Shown: positions 1-13,017 of the stretch, one piece after another
Layout: each line of letters starts with the position of its first letter
How positions within the stretch are numbered: the first letter of the stretch is position 1
Assembly: GCF_040939455.1 (NCBI RefSeq)
Contig: NC_134136.1
Location: 105,698,014 to 105,762,013, forward strand
DNA length: 64,000 nucleotides
DNA from: Microcebus murinus
Lineage: Eukaryota > Chordata > Mammalia > Primates > Cheirogaleidae
Direction: 5' to 3'
The notes under the pieces: model-generated
Seen by the model: the letters and a program-made list of their open reading frames with translations, nothing else
Told to the model about the DNA's origin: nothing
The model's database searches: none
Program-made: the position numbers and the translations under genes

Positions 1-424
1 CAGTCTTTATCCCTAATTATAATTTAACAACATTATAATGAACTGTTTAACCTTGGATTTCCTAGCTGCAAGATGTTATCAGTTCAAACCTCTGATCAAA
101 AACTTTTATTGAGCACTTTTCTCTGTGTAGAGTGCTATCATAGAGGTACTTTGTGGAAATTTTTTTTTAAAAAAGGAATTATGGAATCTAAAGATGAAAG
201 GGACCATGCAAGTCAATTCATCCTTTTCAAATGGCACCACAGAGCTGTAAGACCTTCAGCATTTATGGAGTCCAAACTCTTACCCTATGCCGGTGTGTTT
301 TTAACAGGCATTCCATAAATCCCATCCATGTGAGAGAGCAAATATCCTTAAAGGGTGATCTTGAACATCTGTGTTCAGGTACCTGTCAAAAGCACTTGAC
401 CCTACTGAGCTAAAATCCATCAGC

Positions 425-675
425 GTAGCATTTAAGAGCAGAAGTTCCAGAGTCAAACCAATAGAGTTCAAATCTCAGCTTTGCTACTCATTGGCTGTAT
501 GACCTTAGGAGAATAACTTATCTCCCTGTGTTTTAATTTTTTTCTGCTATAAAGTGGAAATAATAACAGTGCCTACCACATAGGGTTATTTTAAGATTAC
601 ATGAGTTAATAAATGAAAGTTACTTGGAACAGTGTCTGGCACATAGGAAGAACCATGTTTGCTATTGCTATAGAC
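425..675 (+). repeat. MIR SINE, nearly full length
   Basis: The stretch follows the MIR consensus in order. It has an A-box-like start, then 'gttcaaatctcagctttgct', a 'gctgtatgacctta' core, 'cctaccacatagggtt' and a 'tgtctggcacatag' tail. Plus orientation, old and diverged. Confidence 0.8.
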
Positions 676-2214
676 ATTATCATTATCCATCTGACCAGAA
701 ACCCAGATGTTCTCAGCCTTTGCACAGCCCTTTAAATATTTAACCAGAGCTTTCATGTCTATCCATGCTTCTTCATACTCATTCCTTTTGTTTTTTCCCC
801 ATATAACATGGCCATAAGGCAAAATAAGCCATTGTCCTTTAGAAAACTATTCTCCAAATATGATTGCTGGGAATGATACCCCCATTTCTCTGGACAATGT
901 AATTCAATTACTTTCTTTTGTTCTGTACTGTAGGCTGACATAGGGTTCCTACTCAACTAAAATCTCTGAGTCAGTGTTTCCCAGTGCATCTAGCAGATCA
1001 ATCATCCAGCAAAATGCTTCATGAAAAGAAGGTCAAATTAATTAAGGAAACATTGCACATAATATTCACCTCTTAAAATTCTTAACGCATATTAACATAT
1101 TAAAAGCTGAGAAGGTCATCAGTAAAGAAACACGTTAAACTTTGTTTGACCTCAGAATTTCCACACTTATGATTCAATGATCCCAAGACCTTTGTCCTTT
1201 TTAAACTTATAAGGCCCGTAAATACCACAAAGTATTAATGCCCTACTGGGCATTATGTGAAATGCTGTTCTTGGTTGTTTCCCATGATTCCTCCACTCTG
1301 TACTTATCCAATTGGGATTTCTTTCCTTTCACATCTCTCAAGGACTTTCCTGTTAGTTTGAGCTCATTGTAAAATTGTAACAATATCTTTAAGAATCCTG
1401 ACTCTTATGGCCAATAAAGAGTGGCTATTCTTCCCAACTTTGGGCAACTTCTAGTTTGAAACAGGTGTTTTCTCTTTATTTTAAAAAGCCACTAGTGAAA
1501 ATATCAAACAGCCAAGATTAAACATGACCCATACCACTTACAGCCTGCACCTCAGGTCAATACAAATCCATGACTCAGTCCTTTCTGGTTATAGAACTAG
1601 GAGTCTTCCCAGTTATATTATCATCTAGTTTTTGCTGCATATGTTTCTCCATCATGTAGACAAAGACATAATGAGAGACTTTGTCAAAGGAATTGCAAGT
1701 GTTTAGCTACAGTATGTACCATAACAATCTCTTGCTCCACTGGTCTAGAAAACAACTTTAGCAAAATAACCCTTTCTAGCCAGGAGACAAACCATTATAG
1801 AAAGGCAGTAAATTGGAAAACAATTACTCATTTGTGCCTATTTAAAACATAGGTTTATTGGTGTTTAATCTGAACCTATATATTTTTTCTAACTTATGCT
1901 TAAATGGCAGCCTGTTTAATGATGGATTAAAAGACATGCTGCCGGAGTAAGAATTCATACTTAATACAGAAGGTGTAATAATAACAAATCTTCTGTCCAT
2001 TCCAAAAGACAGGGAGGAAAATCTGACTATGAGTCAGCAAAAAATGTAGGTGTAAAAAATAAAAGAAAGAAAGAAACACCACGTCTGTGATGTATAACTA
2101 AAAGTATAGAAAGTACAGCATGAGGAAATTATCTCATTATCCTCGCTATTGTTTAAGTCCTTCTTAGAAAACAGTGTCTAATTCCGGTGGCTACAACTGA
2201 CCTGGAACTTAGAC

Positions 2215-2640
2215 AAGGCTTGGCAGAAAGACACAATGATAATTAAGGGGTTTGAAAGACCTGAGAACAGCTTAAGGGAATTGGGATTATTTAGCCATAA
2301 AAAAGAAAAGAAAGAAAGAGAGAACAAGCAAGAAAGAGTGGCTGAAGGAGCAATTTAATAACAGTTTTCAATTATATGAAAGGCTCTTGCATAGGGACCT
2401 GTGACCAGCTGTTCAATCCCTCCACTGAGGACAGAACAAGAAGAAACAGGCTCAAGCAGCATGAAGAATTTAGGCTGTAACTCACATGGAAGAATTTCCT
2501 GATGCTGAAAGTTGTTAAAGCATTAGTGTGAATTACCAAGGGAAGCTGTAGAATGTTCTCCTCTTTCAAAATACTATATATTCTTCTGTGCTTAAAAAGG
2601 TTGGAAATTCTCAAGTTTCTTTCTAGCTCCTAAGATGCAA
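2215..2640 (+). repeat. L3/CR1-type LINE fragment
   Basis: The block resembles the 3' part of mammalian L3/CR1. It contains a 'gggattatttagcc' motif, then 'atatgaaaggctcttgcata', then the accessory text about an odd-length gap and 'gaagaatttaggctgtaac'. A GA-rich low-complexity insert sits at about 2300-2337. The assignment rests on remembered consensus order. Confidence 0.5.
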
Positions 2641-3828
2641 GATCCATCATTTTGGCTCTTTCAAAACTGCTCGCCTATGCCAATTGACAGCACTGAAGAC
2701 AAGATATGGGAATTCGCATTCTTGTTCTGTTTCATCTTTCATTTTTATGACAAACTATTCTATATCCTGGTAGTATATTCCCTCTGCTTTTGTCTGGCAA
2801 TAAAGAAGGAAAGAATTAAAGACTAGACAAGTTTTTATAAAGTTCCAACAGAACTAGAACTAAAATCCAGCTAAAATTACATTTTAATCATTCTAGAAAA
2901 AATATATAGGGGTAGATTGGAAGAGGATTGGAAGAGTAGGAAATTATTGAGGTCAAAAGACACATATGATGGCATTCATTGGATTGAGATAATATTTGTA
3001 GGTACCATTATTTGTTGAGATACACATAGGCCTCAGATATATTCTTCTCTCAGTATCGAGGATGACCTTGCCCTCACCCCTAAATGCCAGTTTCAAGCCA
3101 CCTAAGCAAAATCTCTTAGAAAAGTCATTTAGCCCTGGGTTTTGTTGTTTGTTGGCTTTGTTTTGGTTTGCTTTTGTTGTTGTTTTGGTAATACCCCCTT
3201 CTTCCTCTTCTATGGCTCAAACACACAAATAGCTCCTTCCATTGTGATAGCCACAGTTTGGAATTATTTTGGTTTTCCCTTTCTTTACTATTGGTCCTCA
3301 CCTATAAGCAACTGTCCATAGCATGAAGACTAGGGGAAAGAATCAATTGTCATTGCTGTTGCTCTGCTACAACTGATTGGAGGGTGGCTTCATACAAATG
3401 TCATCTTATACAAATGTAATAGGATACAAACATAGCTAAACAAATCTCAATATCTGGAATTTCTAGCAAAAGGAGTTAACTACCAATATAATAAATTCAC
3501 ATGGCATTCATTACATGAAGGTTTGGAGGTAGGGGATTTACCAGGGTTCAGAATAACTTTTGGGTTTCTCTGATGTGCTTTCTATAAACCCTTGGACACT
3601 GAAGGGCCAACTGGCTGCCAGGAGGTCAATCTGAATACTCATTTTTCTCTCAGAATAATAGGATCAATTCATGGATACAGAAGAAATGCAATGAGAAGGT
3701 TTCTCAGCAAATCCTGTATCCCAGCAACCATAAATATATACATTGTATTTTTTAAGAGAAGGCAATTGGCATCTCAAATGTGAGGGTTGTAAAAATCATG
3801 TCAATATTTACTAAACTGAAATAATTAG

Positions 3829-4093
3829 TATAGTCATCCCTTGATATACACAGGGGATTGGTTCCAGAATCCCACCCCCACACCTCTCTCCCTTATGTAT
3901 ACCAAAATTCATGCACACTCAAGTCCTACAGACAGCCCTGCAGAACCCATGCATACAAAAAGATGTCCTGCTATACACTCAGGTTTCACATCCCGAGAAT
4001 ACTATATTTTTGATCCACATTTGGTTAAAAAAAAAAATCTGTGTACAAGTGGACCCAAACAATTCAAATCCATGTTGTTCAAGGATCAACTGT
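3829..4093. mobile_element. Tigger-type (TcMar) non-autonomous DNA transposon, about 260 bp
   Basis: The left end reads 'gtcatcccttgatatacaca' and the right end 'gttgttcaaggatcaactg'. Both resemble termini of pogo/Tigger MITEs, and TA dinucleotides flank them, as expected for Tc1/mariner insertion. The interior 'acaagtggacccaaacaatt' and 'gaatactatatttttgatcc' also match a short Tigger-derived family that I know but cannot name with certainty. Open frames over it (3841-4107 and 3911-4099) are incidental. Confidence 0.6.
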
Positions 4094-4639
4094 ATATAGA
4101 AAAGTGAACATTATGTAAATGATTGTGCCCAGTACTTCTCAGATGATAACAAGAAACTACCATCCTGGAAACAACACTTGACAATACCTCCTTAGTTTGT
4201 TTCCTAAATTGCAGGTTATTTAAATATAGGAACTATGCTTCTGGACCTCTTGTAAAAGTTGGCTGAATTGAATAGTAAGTGGGAATTAAACTAGAATTAG
4301 ATCACAATAAATAAAAGGATTATAAAATTTGAATGAAATTAGAATGTTTAAAAATGCCTAGTCATCCTGAAGAGCAAAAAATTAAACTTACCAAGATTGT
4401 TTACTAAGGAGTAGAAGATAAAATAAGTACATTCTCAAACTGCCCAAAGTTTACTTTATAGATTAAAGTAAATGTCTCTCTGTTGGTTTGTCTGTGATGG
4501 TATCACACACAAAAGGCTAATAGACTATACCCAGACTTAGGACATATGTTTAGAATGATCTGACTTAAAATATAGGAATATACAAAATTCACACTGGGGA
4601 CCTTGAAAGGAACCTCACAAGTAGGTAGCCATGCTCCAG

Positions 4640-4700
4640 GTCAGTGATTCTCAACCAGGGACAATGCTATTCCTTAGAGGATATTTGACAATATTTGGAA
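4640..4700 (+). mobile_element. MER5A (hAT-Charlie), left fragment
   Basis: The sequence 'cagtgattctcaaccaggga' and the following 'ggatatttgacaatatttgg' match the start of MER5A. The element stops abruptly near 4700 and resumes near 5171, so it was split by a later insertion. Confidence 0.75.
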
Positions 4701-5170
4701 TGTTAACCAAAAAACATCAGAGAACAAAAATCTTCCAAATATGTTGAATTTATTCAGGAATTAGAAATGAGGATTATAACCTAAGATGCATAGCTATGGC
4801 AAGCCACATATGAATCTAAAGAGGGGAAGGTAAAGGGAAACTTTTATTGGCAAAAGAAGAAGCTTACATGAGCTGCTGGGAAACAGAGTTCATTAGTTTT
4901 GGAGACTCAAAGTTAGGATTGATGTCAGTTTATTGGTGGAGCAGTTCTTTCGAGAACATCTCATGGCAGGTATTCTTTCAAGAACATCTTATCTGAATTG
5001 TTGTGGTCCTAAAGAAAAAATTTCTTGTGGGGTTATTTTAGGAAGTCCTTGGGACAGTCTTTATCTCAGACATGTAAGCATGAATCCTCCTCCATTCCTG
5101 CTCTTTCGGCCCTTGTTTGTTTGGGTCTGACAAAAAATGATTTCATCCTGGAATCTGCAACTTTCACGGG
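4701..5170. mobile_element. Unassigned insertion of about 470 bp inside MER5A
   Basis: This segment separates the two halves of one MER5A copy, so it is an insertion by structure. It begins 'TGTTAACC' and ends near 'CTTTCA', which fits a solo LTR with TG...CA ends. I do not recognise the family, the ends are approximate, and a clear target duplication is not visible. Two related motifs, 'ttctttcgagaacatct' and 'ttctttcaagaacatct', lie about 30 bp apart within it. Confidence 0.45.
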
Positions 5171-5345
5171 AGAAATTTTTGGCTATCGCAACTGGGCAGG
5201 GGGCAGGGGAGTTCTACTAGCATTTAGTGGATAGAGGCCAGGATCTTATTAAAAATCCTGCAATACACAGGACATCCCTCAACAACAAAGAATTAGAATT
5301 ATCTGAGCCAAAGTGTCAGTAGTGCCAAGGTTAAGAAACCCTCCC
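5171..5345 (+). mobile_element. MER5A (hAT-Charlie), right fragment
   Basis: This continues the MER5A consensus: 'tagtggatagaggccagga', 'caatacacaggacatccctc' and 'aggttaagaaaccct'. It is co-linear with the fragment at 4640-4700. Confidence 0.8.
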
Positions 5346-5786
5346 CTTTGTTAACATCTTACATAATCACATGGTTCATTTGTCAAAACTAAGAAAGCAA
5401 CAATGGTTCATCACTATTCACTAAACACCACACTTCCCTGAGAGCCTTGTGGTGCACCCAAAAAGGAGGCAACTATCCTCTATAACACAGAAGCTGGGAA
5501 GCTATGATAGGCATGTTCACCTGCTGATTTGAAGAGAAATACCACACTGGTTCATATATTGTGGATAGAGAAAACAAAAAGGACTAACAAATAAAAATCC
5601 CCAAACTAGAAGACACAAGGAAACATGCTAAAATTGTAGACCCAGATTTGAAATCAAGTTGGTACTCAAACAGGAAACTCTAGGAAATGTATTCAAGGAT
5701 AAATGGTAGCAGAAATTTATGTATTTAATCATGGCAAATAATTATCCCAAGCAAGGCAAGGCAGGTCAGCTAGTACAAGAGTGATT

Positions 5787-5840
5787 CAAGTGTGTGTGTG
5801 TGCACATATTTGCATGTGTGTATGTGTGTGTGAGTGTATG
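5787..5840. repeat. Interrupted (TG)n microsatellite
   Basis: TG dinucleotides with 'cacatatttgcatg' interruptions are visible in the sequence. Confidence 0.85.
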
Positions 5841-7616
5841 TTTTAATTTTATTTAGTAGAGTTCATGACCATTTAGAGGAAAAAATAATAACTATACAAA
5901 CATTGAATACATACATATCAATGAATAGAATTTCTAAACATTCTTATTGACAGAAAAAGGCAAATGTATGGAAAACACTGGGGGAAAACCACAGATCTTT
6001 TAAAAAGGTTAATCTCTCCTTCCTGGCCATTTTCATTTGCTATTTTCACTAGTAAAATGTTCCCTTCATAAATCCAAATAACCATTTCAATATTGCTGCC
6101 ATTGTTAATAGGTAATGGCATTAAGAGCCGACAACTCAAGTTTTCTGACCGTGATTGTAAAAAGCCCTAGTATTTGGAAAGATTTGCTGGATTTAAATTG
6201 ATCAAAACTGTTTTGTGAATTACAGTCTGTACACAAAGATTTAAAACTACAAGGAGAATGGCTAGTCAGGGTCAGACGGTATAGGACAAGCAGTTCCCGA
6301 CTGTTCCCTGAGCTATTATTACAATTTCTTTAACAACCTCTAAATCTACCAAGGGCATCAGTGGAATATTTTACATAAGAGAGAAGTCTGCACTAGCAAC
6401 GAACATAAAAGGAGGAATAAGAACAAGTTGTAAAGAATATTAATGACTCTCCCTCCAAACAATCCCAATTTTTATGAAAATCAAATGAGTGATAAAAAAA
6501 TCTCTATAAAACTCTACAAAACCTGCATGTAACAAATAAAACAGAAGGAAGGTGACATTTTGATCCTCTTAGACACAAGATACTTATGTTTTAGCTTTGA
6601 GTTATTGAGGAAACTATAGTGTAGTGGCACAAGGGATCATTTATATGAGGTTGCACAAAATGTTTTTTCACATCTTGCTCTTAGTGTATGCTACTTCTAT
6701 TTAGAGAACTATTGGTCTCACGTGAAATGCCACACAGTACGTACAAGACTATTTTCCATATCTTATAGCTCTGTTACAAGAGTTGATACCCAGAAGATCA
6801 GGTAAGACTTTGCTAATGATGGCCAAGCTTTGAAATAAGTACAGTAATCCATTTCCCTTTCTGACTTTATAACATTTAGCATATAATCAAAGAAACTTGG
6901 GGATAAGTAACTCTTGAGATAACCTGTTTTAACTTTATATTACAGATGAGAAAATGCCCAAAGAGATCAAGGAAACAGCTCAAGATTATCTATTATTTTA
7001 ATATTAAAATATGTATGCTTAAAGTAGTCTTTAAAAGGTAGGACAAAAGTGATTTCCTATGGGAACATGCGGCTGATCTCTGAAATCTTTTGAATCTTCT
7101 GAATCTTTAATTTGTTTGAGAGTGCTAGAGTCTCTGATATCTAGGTAAGCAAGGACTACATAGGACAATGCCCAGGTACTAAATCTTGAACTGAATTCTA
7201 TGCCGATCTACTGAGAACCATGTGAAGGTACAAGTAAATACCCCCAAACACTGTGACAAATGCATACTTATATCTCCTCTATTACCTCCTTTCTCCTTTC
7301 TCTTCAGCATTACATGTCCTTTGTACCATCAGACGCTATGGCACATATGTGCTACATGGACTGACAGTTGCAGGTCAACATATACTGAAGTAGCAAGAAG
7401 GAAAAAAGAAACAGGAAAACCTATGAACTTCTCAATCCTCATCAGCACATAATTCACATTGTGTGTTTTGGTTACATCAACTTCTTGTTCCCACAAAAGA
7501 GCTGGTTAATATGAAAATGTATTTATTAAACATATGTTTACATTGTTATAGAAAGAAAGGACTTTCAATCCTATAAACTGTCATTTTCAACAATATCATG
7601 GCAAAAATGGTATCCA

Positions 7617-7948
7617 GGCCGGGCGAGGTGGCTCACGCCTGTAATCCTAGCACTCCGGGAGGCCGAGGCGGGTGGATTGCTCAAGGTCAGGAGTTCAAAA
7701 CCAGCCTGAGCAAGAGCAAGACCTTGTCTCTACTAAAAACAGAAATAAATTAATTGACCAACTAAAAATATATATAGAAAAAATCAGCCGAGCATGGTGG
7801 CGCATGCCTGTAGTCCCAGGTACTAGGGAGCCTGAGGCAGGAGGATCGCTTGAGCTCAGGAGTTTGAGGTTGCTGTGAGCTAGGCTGACGCCACAGCACT
7901 CACTCTAGCCTGGGCAACAAAGTGAGATTCTGTCTCCAAAAAAAAAAG
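7617..7948 (+). mobile_element. Alu SINE, strepsirrhine type
   Basis: A full-length dimer from 'ggccgggcgaggtggctcac' to an A-tail. The mid-section carries 'ttaattgaccaactaaaaat' and the right monomer 'gctaggctgacgccacag'. A target duplication of about 14 bp, 'aaaatggtatcca' against 'aaaaaggtatcca', lies at 7603-7616 and directly after the A-tail. Confidence 0.95.
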
Positions 7949-8559
7949 GTATCCAAAGGCAGTTCAGTCAAGAGAAGTATCATTCTTTATATATTCAAAA
8001 TCACCTTTGATGCCCACAGTGATACTCAAGAAAAGAGGGAGGAGAGGTGAGAGCTCTTCTTTACAGAAGAAAATGAATTAACTCATGCAAAAAGAACAGC
8101 AGGATTAGAAAATCACTGTTATGCAATCACCAATATAATAATTATATTAGACAAGGATCATCATTGGATGCTCATACTATAGGGTAAAAGGTTGTTAAAG
8201 AATGAGATATTCACAAGGTCTCAAAATATCACAAAATTACTTTCTAATTACAAAAGGAAAGGGGAACTTTTACAATGGAAACATCTGGCAGACACGATCT
8301 TAATGTTCTTAGTATAACCAATAAGAACAAAGTGCTATTTTGTCCCTCCAGATGAGATGCAGTAGACAAGAGTAGCACCTCCATCATCTTCTGGCTAAAA
8401 CATTTTAACTTGAATCTAATCATATGGAAACCATCAGAAAAATCGAGAATATGGGCCATTCTTCAAGAGAAGTGGCCTGGACTCTTCAAAAATGTTAATG
8501 TTATGAAAGAAAAAAAAATGCTAGGAAACTGTTCAAAATTAAATGAAATTATAGAAACA

Positions 8560-8817
8560 TGACGATATGACAACCTCAATAGGATCCTGGAAGAAAACAG
8601 CCAGCTAAAAGGAACATTCTGGGGCCTTGGGAAATTTCAGTGGGGGCTGCATGTTATGTGGTATCACCAAATCGATGGTAAATTTGTATGACGATAGCAT
8701 TGTAGTTATGTAGCAGAATGTCTTTTAAGGAAAAGGTGTGTAGTCAGTGTTTACCAGTTTATGTTGTAATATCCCTTTACTTTTAAATGGTAAAGGGAGA
8801 AAAATGTGTTTGTGTGT

Positions 8818-8855
<38 letters not shown>

Positions 8856-9003
8856 CCACGGAGAGAGCAGGGAGGGTGGGAAAGGTCAACAGGGCAAAAA
8901 ACTAACCATGGGATGTACAAATGTAGAGGATATTTGGGTGTTTCTTATACTATTCTTTCAACTTTCTTTTATGCTTAAAATGTTTCCAAAATAAAACACT
9001 GGT
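8560..9003 (+). repeat. L1M LINE 3' end
   Basis: The order of motifs fits the 3' untranslated region of an old L1: 'gtagttatgtagcagaatgt', a later 'tttgggtgtttcttatacta', 'ttctttcaactttc', and finally 'atgtttccaaaataaaacac'. A CA microsatellite has grown inside it. Confidence 0.6.
8806..8854. repeat. (TG)n/(CA)n microsatellite
   Basis: A short TG run turns into about 17 uninterrupted CA units from 8820. It is a likely length-polymorphic site. Confidence 0.95.
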
Positions 9004-9879
9004 TGGAAATGATCGTTTCTCCCAAGTCACTCTTCACAGGGAGAAAAGCAGGAAGCATGGGTACAAGTGACTTTAATAACTGTGAAAAGGGAGGGGGAAC
9101 GGTATTAATGTCAATAGTAATAAATGTGAAAAGCCCCTCAGGATTCATTTTCCCTAAAAACACAAACCTAACACAAAACTGATTTCCTCCCTGTCCTCTT
9201 CATCATTCCTAAAGCATTCCCTCATCCACTCTGCCTAGATGTGCTTTTCTAAGAATCCTAAATGCAAATCATGCAAATCTCTAGCCATGAAAATGAGTTT
9301 AAGAGTTCCCACATATTATAGAATTTTTTCTTCTTTGAAGTAAGGACTGAGAGGACAAGAGTTCTCTTTGTGAGAGAAGAAGTAAAAGCCTTCCCATTAC
9401 TAGTGTCTTGGGTAGAAATCAAGTATTTTAAGTTCTGAAGATAATGTGCAGGTAGGAGGCCAACAGTCACTGCTCTAAATATTAATTAGGATTCTGAATC
9501 ACCCATTACAGATAAAAATCAGCCCAAACAATAACACGTGGTGATTATCCATGCTTCATTTACATGTTCAAGGACAACTATCCTGACCTCAGGCTCTCCA
9601 CTCCACCTGACTTAATAAACCAATTAACACCATGGCCCCAGGGAACATAAGCATGATTTTAAATCTATGCAAATCCCTAAGTATATTCAATAGTATTAAT
9701 TTATGCTACAGAGTTCTTACTTAACAGAAGAGTTTCACATATACATGGTAAAGCACATATATCTGTCCTATGGATATCATGGAATGTTGTTTCTCAGGTA
9801 TGGATCAGGACCCATTATGCAAAAGTACAAGATATAAAGTGAACTCTTCCACTATTGCCTCCTACAATCATTTGTTATA

Positions 9880-10110
9880 AAATCCAGTTCAGGAAAAGGC
9901 AAAAGTATAGGAACAGAAAGCAGACCTATGGTTTCAAGAGATTGGGACTGAGCGGATGACAAAGATGCATGAGGGAATTTTAGGGGTGATAGAAATGTTC
10001 TGTGTCTTGATTGTGGTGGTGGTGACACAACTATACATGTTTGTCTAAACTCATAGAACTGAACACCAGAGTAATTTTACTGCATGCAAATAAAGTGTAG
10101 CTTAAAAAAA
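9880..10110 (+). repeat. L1M LINE 3' end fragment
   Basis: The motifs 'ggggtgatagaaatgttctg', 'cttgattgtggtggtggtga', 'atgtttgtctaaactcatag' and 'ttttactgcatgcaaataaa' follow the 3' end of old L1 elements. Confidence 0.7.
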
Positions 10111-11334
10111 GACGTAACATAGAAAAATTTCAAAATATTTTATCAAATACTAAATCAAAAAACAAAAATGAAACAAAATAAAACAGAACACCCTCGCTGT
10201 TAGATCAGGGGATCAAGACATGCTAAGGACTTCGGATAAACAAATAAAGGTACCCCAGGAGGACATTTTGCACTTCCTTTTATCTTAATTTTTTTTATAG
10301 AAAGAAGTTCCCATAAAAAAAAAATCTCATTTACAATCCAATGACAATCATGAGAGAAAGTGAAAATGGGAAATGTTGAACTCATGTTTCCTTGTTTCCA
10401 TGATTTTTTTTTTGTAAGTTTCATTGTGAATTAGAATTAATGGTGAACTGATAAAAGGGAATCCAGAATATTCTTCCAACTAAAATGATGCCTCTCAAAA
10501 AAATGATTTTTTTTTATTAGCACCGCTATCCCTCTACCTCAATTTTTCTGGGAGGTTGGGGAGAGAGAGAGAGAGAAAGGAAGGAAGGAAAGTAGATTTG
10601 TTTGGAACAATACAATGGTACTTTAGAAGGTTGGAGAGGGAAAACAGAAAGACATACCCTTTTCCTTAGCAGTAAATGTATGGTTTCAAGTACAACACAA
10701 ACCTATTCTCAAAATACCTAGTGAAGCAAATACCCATTACTCCACCTTGAGAAGTTAACCCAACAAATCACAACAAATTAAACAGATAATTATGAAGCTA
10801 AACCCAATGTAACTTAAAAAATAGCAGTAATTGAAAACCAATAGTCAACTTAAGATAATGCTGATAAGCAGATAAAGGGTCTTCCATGAAAATTGCAGGA
10901 AGTTCAATTAACAGCCCATGAGCAGACCCAATAGGGGGTTGGTACTATCTCTCTGCTTCCCATGGCAGCAAATCATAGTAACTTTTACAAACTACTTAGT
11001 TACCAGTGAGTATCTATCAGTCCAAAAGGGATGTAAAAAAAGTGCTTATGGAACCAAAGGGCCCATAGTTCAAGAACTAAACAGAAAGCCCAAGGAAACC
11101 TAAGGAAAGCAGGATTTTTAGGAGTTACTTTAAGGATGGGAAATATAAAATGTAATCAATTGGCCTGGGGAATGCTGTTTAACCAGTTAAAAAGTCTCCT
11201 GGCATGGTATTTTAATATTTGCAGAGAAACAGAATCTCAAGAGTCTCTAAAATCTAATGCACAGATGTTTGGTTATAGATAAAAGGAGAATTGTTAATCT
11301 TGGCAGGATATTCTCATGTTACAATACACTTTAT

Positions 11335-11545
11335 ATAATCACACTAACACTCAGTGGACACCTGCTATGTGTCCACCACAGCTCTTAAGTGCTCAAAACC
11401 ATCTCCAAGAGGTTAGGGGCCAGAAAGGTTAAGAAATGTGCCCATAGTTACACATCTAGCAAACAGCAGAACTGAGATTTGGACCCAGGCATTCTGGCTT
11501 TTCAGAGCCTATGCACTTAGTCACTCTGCCACTCACTACTACAGA
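11335..11545 (-). repeat. MIR SINE, reverse orientation
   Basis: It reads in reverse MIR order: 'gacacctgctatgtgtccac', 'aggttaagaaatgtgcccat', 'agttacacatctagcaaaca' and 'agatttggacccaggcattc'. Confidence 0.75.
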
Positions 11546-11924
11546 TACTCTGGAATGCTTTATTTTATATACATGTATATGTATATACACACATATACAT
11601 ATATGAGATACATTAGATAATTTATATATACTTGTTTTTAACAGTTGAGGTAATTTATTCTCATTTCCATATCATTTTATATTATTATAGCAACTGTACA
11701 TAGATATTAATTTTTGTTATATGAGTAGAAAAATTCAGAAGACAGATTAAAAAGCAACTTATTCATTTTGAATGCATAAATACAACAGGAGACAAAAAAG
11801 ATATAAAATAAACAGCTTTTGACAGCCTAGCTCATATAGGTGAAGCATACTTAATACGAAGTTGGTATACTTGATTCTTTCTAAACAATGAAGTCCTTAA
11901 AGTGTTTATAGAAAAAATATTATG

Positions 11925-12795
11925 AAATCAAAACCACAATGAGATAACATCTCACCCCTGTTAAAATGGTTTTTATAAAAAAAAAAAACAGATGCTGGTG
12001 AGGATATGGAAAAAGGGGAATGCCTTCTATACTATTGGTGGGAATGTAAATTAGTGCAACCCCTATGGAAAACAGTATGGTATTTTCTCAAAAGATTAAA
12101 AATACAACTACCATATGATCCAACAGTTCCACTACTGGGTATATACCCAAATGAAACGAAATCAATATACTGAAGAGATATCTTCCCTCCCATGTTTATT
12201 GCAGCACTAGTCACAATAGCTAAAATATGGAATCAACCTAAGTGCTCATCAACAGATAAATGGATAAAGAAAATGTGGTGCACATATACAATGGAATATG
12301 ATTCAGCCATAAAAAATGAAATCCTGTCATTTGCAGCAACATGAATGAAGCTGGAGGTCTTTATTTTAAGTGAAATAAGCCAAACACAGAAAGACAAATA
12401 TCATATGTTCTCACTCATGTGGGAGTTAAAAAAGTGGATCTCATGAAGATAGAAAATAGACTGGTGGTCACCAGAGGCTTGGAAGGGGGTAAAAGGGAGG
12501 GAAAATGAAGAGTGGTTGATTAATGGGCACAAATATACAATTTGACAGCAGAAATAAGAACTAGTATTTGATAGATCAGTAGGGTGACTATAGTTTACAA
12601 TAGTCTATTGTACATTTCAAAATAGCTAGAAGGGAATAATTGAAATGTTTCTGGCACAAAGAAAAGACAAACATTTAAGATGATGCATATCCCAATTACC
12701 CCAATTTGATCTTTACACATTATATGAATGTATTAAATTATCACATGTACCCTGAAAATATGTACCTCTATCATGTATCAAGGAAACGGAATTTC
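11925..12795 (+). mobile_element. 5'-truncated L1MA-type LINE: end of ORF2 plus 3' UTR
   Basis: The sequence runs through the familiar last part of L1 ORF2 ('aaccacaatgagataacatc', 'ctactgggtatatacccaaa', 'ggataaagaaaatgtggtgc', 'aatatgattcagccataaaa') and into a 3' UTR ('tatagtttacaatagtctat', 'tatcacatgtaccctgaaaa'). The reading frame is broken and there is no intact ORF2. The 3' UTR looks like the L1MA group. Confidence 0.85.
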
Positions 12796-13017
12796 TTTTA
12801 AATTTTCAAAAAATTTTATTTTGAATTGACAATTTTTTTTTACTCGCCATCAAATTGGTATTAACTGATCAACATTTATGTGTACATTTAGTAAGAATTA
12901 ATTTTTTTAAAAGAAAATACTACGTAGGCTATAATGGTGGGGGGGGGCACATCTCAGGGTACTCACTGCCAAATGACATTTGCAGATACATGACTTTTTC
13001 CTGGAATCACTTAAAAG

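Noticed and set aside
8806..8994. Open frames rich in His-Thr repeats
   Set aside because: They are translations of the CA microsatellite.
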